Part shown: positions 61,773-64,000 of the stretch, piece after piece | Layout: the number at the start of each line of letters is the position of its first letter | How positions within the stretch are numbered: position 1 is the first letter of the stretch | Assembly (NCBI GenBank): GCA_965261165.1 | Contig: OZ253445.1 | Coordinates: 1,674,001 to 1,738,000 of the forward strand | Reading direction: 5' to 3' | DNA: 64,000 nucleotides | Source of the DNA: SMWN01 sp965261165 | GTDB taxonomy: Bacteria > Pseudomonadota > Gammaproteobacteria > Eutrophobiales > Eutrophobiaceae | Position numbers and translations under genes: made by a program | The notes under the pieces: model-generated | The model's input: the letters and a program-made list of their open reading frames with translations, nothing else | Database searches by the model: none | Told to the model about the DNA's origin: nothing

Positions 61773-61972
61773 GATAGTTCGTGATTATAGCTATTTTCTA
61801 GTATCAGTCTTGGTTTTTTCTTTGTCTTTTTACTTGATGAACGAGCGGGACGCTGACGTATTACATTCACAGCCGCTGCATCAATCGAGTCTCGTAAATG
61901 AACCGCATAATACTTTTCAATCATTTCCACACTGGTGCGGCAATTCTTTGCAATCTGGTAAATATTCATCCC
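61751..61972 (-). pseudogene. C-terminal fragment of a tyrosine recombinase (integrase)
   Basis: GMNIYQIAKNCRTSVEMIEK followed by YYAVHLRDSIDAAAVNV is the end of a phage-type integrase, with the catalytic tyrosine in the EKYY stretch. Upstream catalytic arginines and histidine are missing. The reading frame runs into the 5' half of the tRNA-Leu gene before stopping at 61751. This is the usual relationship between an integrase and a tRNA attachment site, here left as a scar. Confidence 0.65.
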
Positions 61973-62085
61973 TTTCTAACAGCTGTTTGCAGCGTTATGT
62001 AGATGAGTTCCGTTATCGGTATAACAACAAGAGAGAATTCTAATGCCTTTGAACAGACCATTAGCCTTGGCCTGGAGGTGTAGGC
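61973..62085 (+). pseudogene. C-terminal scrap of an IS1595-type transposase
   Basis: LQRYVDEFRYRYNNKREF followed, after a one-base shift, by NAFEQTISLG resembles the end of IS1595/ISXO2-like DDE transposases (LxRYxxEFxxRYNxRK). About 35 codons remain, joined directly to the integrase fragment on the other strand. Confidence 0.45.
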
Positions 62086-62172
62086 ATGAGTAATAGAACA
62101 TTGAAAGCTATTGCTGGCACACCAGATCATCCATTAATCATAGGCAATATTGAGATGCCTTGTTATGTGCGT
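62086..62172 (+). pseudogene. N-terminal scrap resembling P63C-type proteins
   Basis: GGAGG (62074-62078) and ATG at 62086 begin MSNRTLKAIAGTPDHPLIIG followed by NIEMPCYV, a start I associate with P63C-domain proteins. The frame then leaves this similarity within 30 codons and stops. The joined sequence belongs to the next fragment. Confidence 0.35.
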
Positions 62173-62333
62173 TCCTTGCGGGCTTGATTGTTCCACTGGC
62201 AGCTCCAAGTAGTACCTTTGCAAACTGGATTGGCAAAGATTATATGCTGATGGTCTATTGGGTATGGTGCGCTTTCGCCTCTGTCCCCGTGGCGGTCATC
62301 TTAACCTTGTGTGGAACACCTATCGAAAGATAA
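62160..62333 (+). pseudogene. C-terminal scrap of a polytopic membrane protein
   Basis: LLCAFLAGLIVPLAAPSSTF and then YMLMVYWVWCAFASVPVAVI encode two hydrophobic helices and a short tail ending in TPIER and TAA. It looks like the last two membrane helices of a transporter. The family is not identified and no N-terminal part is present. Confidence 0.35.
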
Positions 62334-62355
62334 TTAAAACCCGTTACCGACTCGA

Positions 62356-62441
62356 CTAACTTAACACGCCATCCAGCATCTCCATTACCACCTTCTGTTT
62401 CGTCTTGGGTAATCGACTGAGACGTTCAATCTGTCGTTGTC
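62356..62441 (-). pseudogene. C-terminal scrap of a helix-turn-helix regulator
   Basis: Minus-strand reading RQIERLSRLPKTKQKVVMEM LDGVLS (split here) ends at TAG 62356-62358 and resembles the C-terminal helix of XRE-type repressors (RLPKxKQKxVxxMLDGxL). No HTH part remains. Nothing else is seen up to 62554. Confidence 0.35.
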
Positions 62442-62554
62442 ACTAGAGGCGTGCGAAGCATCCATGTTGTGCAGCGGTGTTGATATAATCAACATCTGTT
62501 TGATTCTTAGGATTTTGAAAGGGCAGCGATTAGGGGCGCAGTGAAGTCATCTGA

Positions 62555-63148
62555 CGCTGGGAAGGTGAGGCGTTTGGGAATACCCCAGCATCAGGCAGTG
62601 TCAGTGTCAACCTTCGCTTTCCTGGACAATACTATGATGCGGAGACTAATCTGCATTACAACCACTTTAGATATTATGATCCTGAGTTAGGCAGGTATAT
62701 TACCAGTGATCCTATTGGGTTGAGTGGTGGGATGAATACCTATGGGTATGTCTTACAGAATCCTGTTATGTATTATGATCCATTTGGGTTAATTCAAATA
62801 AAACCAGGTGCCAATACTTCAAATATAAACCCAATGATAACCTATGCATATCCAATCATAGATAAAGCGGTTCAAGATAACTCAAAACATCTTGAGGCAG
62901 TAATAACATCTGGAAATGACAGTAAACATAAGAAAAATTCTAAACATTATTCTAATGATGCAATTGATATACGTGGGAACAATGTTTCAGATCAGAAAAT
63001 GAATGATATAGCAAAGGATATACAGAAAAAATTAGGCCCAGATTATGATGTAATACCAGAATTTTACCCAAAAGATCCAGCTAATGATCATATACATATT
63101 GAATTCGATCCTAAACCAAGTCATAAGGGATCATTAGAATGTCGATAA
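62555..63148 (+). CDS. Rhs core C-terminus with M15-peptidase-like toxin tip (truncated at 5' side)
   Basis: Open without a start from a stop codon at 62552-62554: RWEGEAFGNTPASG, then the Rhs core end FRYYDPELGRYITSDPIGL, GGMNTYGYVLQNPVMYYDPF and GL at the core-tip boundary. The following about 120 residues carry SKHYSNDAIDIRG and DHIHIEF, the H-x6-D and HxH pattern of M15-type metallopeptidases that cut peptidoglycan peptides. Rhs tips are polymorphic toxins delivered to competitors. Without the N-terminal core and delivery domain this copy is probably an orphan tip, though an internal ATG at 62720 could give a 142-residue protein. Its stop overlaps the next gene by 10 bp. Confidence 0.75.
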   Translation, partial: RWEGEAFGNTPASGSVSVNLRFPGQYYDAETNLHYNHFRYYDPELGRYITSDPIGLSGGMNTYGYVLQNPVMYYDPFGLIQIKPGANTSNINPMITYAYPIIDKAVQDNSKHLEAVITSGNDSKHKKNSKHYSNDAIDIRGNNVSDQKMNDIAKDIQKKLGPDYDVIPEFYPKDPANDHIHIEFDPKPSHKGSLECR

Positions 63149-63690
63149 TTAAATTGAGGTGGCTTAAATCTGATTATGTAAAATTAGGTGTTATAGTTTT
63201 TATGCTAATTCCTATTTTAAATGTTAATGCTGGTGGCGATGTACTAGATAACTGGCGTTATCCAAATGAAGAAGATTATTATTATGACTGGTTTGATTAT
63301 AAAAATATGGAAGAAAAACCATTTTATGTAGAGGCAGATTTTAATGATGACGGATTGAAAGACAAGGCGTGTTTTTTATTTTCTTTGGATGAAGATAAAT
63401 GGGGGCTTTTTGTATTTCTTTCTAAGGGAATAAATGGTATTGATATTATAAAGCTAGATGAGAACAAAAACATTGAAATCCCCCCTCAAAGGATGGGGAT
63501 TAATATTGTGCCAGCTGGAATTTACAAAACAGCTTGTGCGAAAGGATATCATGAGTGTGATTCTAATGAAGCTTTTGTCTTAGATGTAAAATCACCAATG
63601 TTAAACTACTTCACTTTTGAAAGTGCAAACTCTTATTTTTATTGGAATTTTGAGACAGAACGTTTTAATCAAGTATGGATAAGTGACTAA
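63139..63690 (+). CDS. exported candidate immunity protein for the Rhs tip
   Basis: A 183-residue protein starting 10 bp before the toxin-tip stop codon. It has a signal peptide (about residues 14-32, YVKLGVIVFMLIPILNVNA). The mature part is acidic, with an EF-hand-like DFNDDGLKDKACFLF segment (an integrin/FG-GAP-like calcium loop) and many aromatic residues. No family is recognised. The position straight after an Rhs tip is where cognate immunity genes lie, and export to the periplasm fits protection from a peptidoglycan-cleaving toxin. It could also be an unrelated lipoprotein-like protein. Confidence 0.6.
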   Translation: MSIIKLRWLKSDYVKLGVIVFMLIPILNVNAGGDVLDNWRYPNEEDYYYDWFDYKNMEEKPFYVEADFNDDGLKDKACFLFSLDEDKWGLFVFLSKGINGIDIIKLDENKNIEIPPQRMGINIVPAGIYKTACAKGYHECDSNEAFVLDVKSPMLNYFTFESANSYFYWNFETERFNQVWISD

Positions 63691-63780
63691 GAGACAGACC
63701 ACGACTAATTGATTGTCACCGAAAAAGGTGACAGAATTATTTAATTGAAAAGGAGTTTAGAACATGACCAGGAAACATAA

Positions 63781-64000
63781 CTAGGAAAGTATTCTTTGGT
63801 TTTAAATAGCAACATAAGCAACGGTAGCTTTACCGAAAGCCAAGGCACCCGCTGCAAGATGAGTTATCTCTATAACGATAGCGGACAGAGAACCAGAAAG
63901 ACTGTCTATCAAGGTGATGGCATCAGCATAGACAGTATTACCATCTATCACTATGACCAACGGGGTTATCTCATCACCGAGACCACCGAGACCGGTGCCT
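63781..64000 (+). pseudogene. second Rhs core fragment, continuing beyond the window
   Basis: Open from 63781 to the window end without a start codon. It encodes SYLYNDSGQRTRKTVY and IYHYDQRGYLITETT, the YD-repeat part of an Rhs core that lies upstream of the conserved boundary. It follows the immunity gene after 90 bp and is likely a displaced core segment leading to another toxin tip outside the window. Confidence 0.65.

Noticed and set aside
61687..62043. A 118-codon plus-strand frame starting GIEPTLLTERVFETRASTNS
   Set aside because: Its first part is the reverse complement of the tRNA-Leu gene; this is a well-known spurious translation across tRNA genes, followed by unrelated scraps.

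Overview
The window is a gammaproteobacterial chromosome segment of fairly AT-leaning composition. The left 38.7 kb is an uninterrupted core block: rplJL-rpoBC, then the fused str, S10, spc and alpha ribosomal operons (rpsL to rplQ), a periplasmic D,D-peptidase gene (dacB), gatCAB on the opposite strand, and the rod-shape operon mreBCD-mrdA-rodA. Lol, Rhs, Bfr/Bfd and MreBCD-PBP2-RodA genes all indicate a Gram-negative rod-shaped cell. Gene order and protein sequences are conventional. The exceptions are several non-AUG starts (GTG for rplJ, fusA, tuf and rplP, TTG for rpoC, and probably ATT for mreC) and short spacers where other bacteria keep translational operators.

From 38.7 to 57.4 kb the window becomes a mobile, defence-type island. 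It holds a broken sacsin-like ATPase gene with a C-terminal DUF3883 nuclease-like domain, an internally deleted IS5-family element with a MITE nested in its end, and a Type III restriction helicase-nuclease gene (res). An IS110-family element with a structured non-coding flank follows, then a Type III methyltransferase gene (mod) that carries an in-frame DUF559 endonuclease domain bounded by GC-rich palindrome arrays. A VPS4-like AAA ATPase and a large subtilisin-like protease come next, with mod, AAA and protease overlapping end to end. Directly behind the protease lie fragments of a second res and a second mod, which shows the cassette was once duplicated. The res-mod-AAA-subtilase combination and the DUF559 insertion are the most interesting parts of the window.

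From 57.4 to 62.5 kb there is a graveyard of truncated or frameshifted genes (FAD-linked oxidase, S9 peptidase, a chorismate-lyase-like tail, LolC/E, integrase and others). They are interspersed with a three-copy 190-240 bp repeat and a few intact genes: a DUF192 protein, bfr, bfd, a DUF3465 protein and tRNA-Leu(CAA). The last 1.5 kb is an Rhs tip module: the end of an Rhs core with an M15-peptidase-like toxin tip, a secreted candidate immunity protein, and the start of another Rhs core fragment running off the window.
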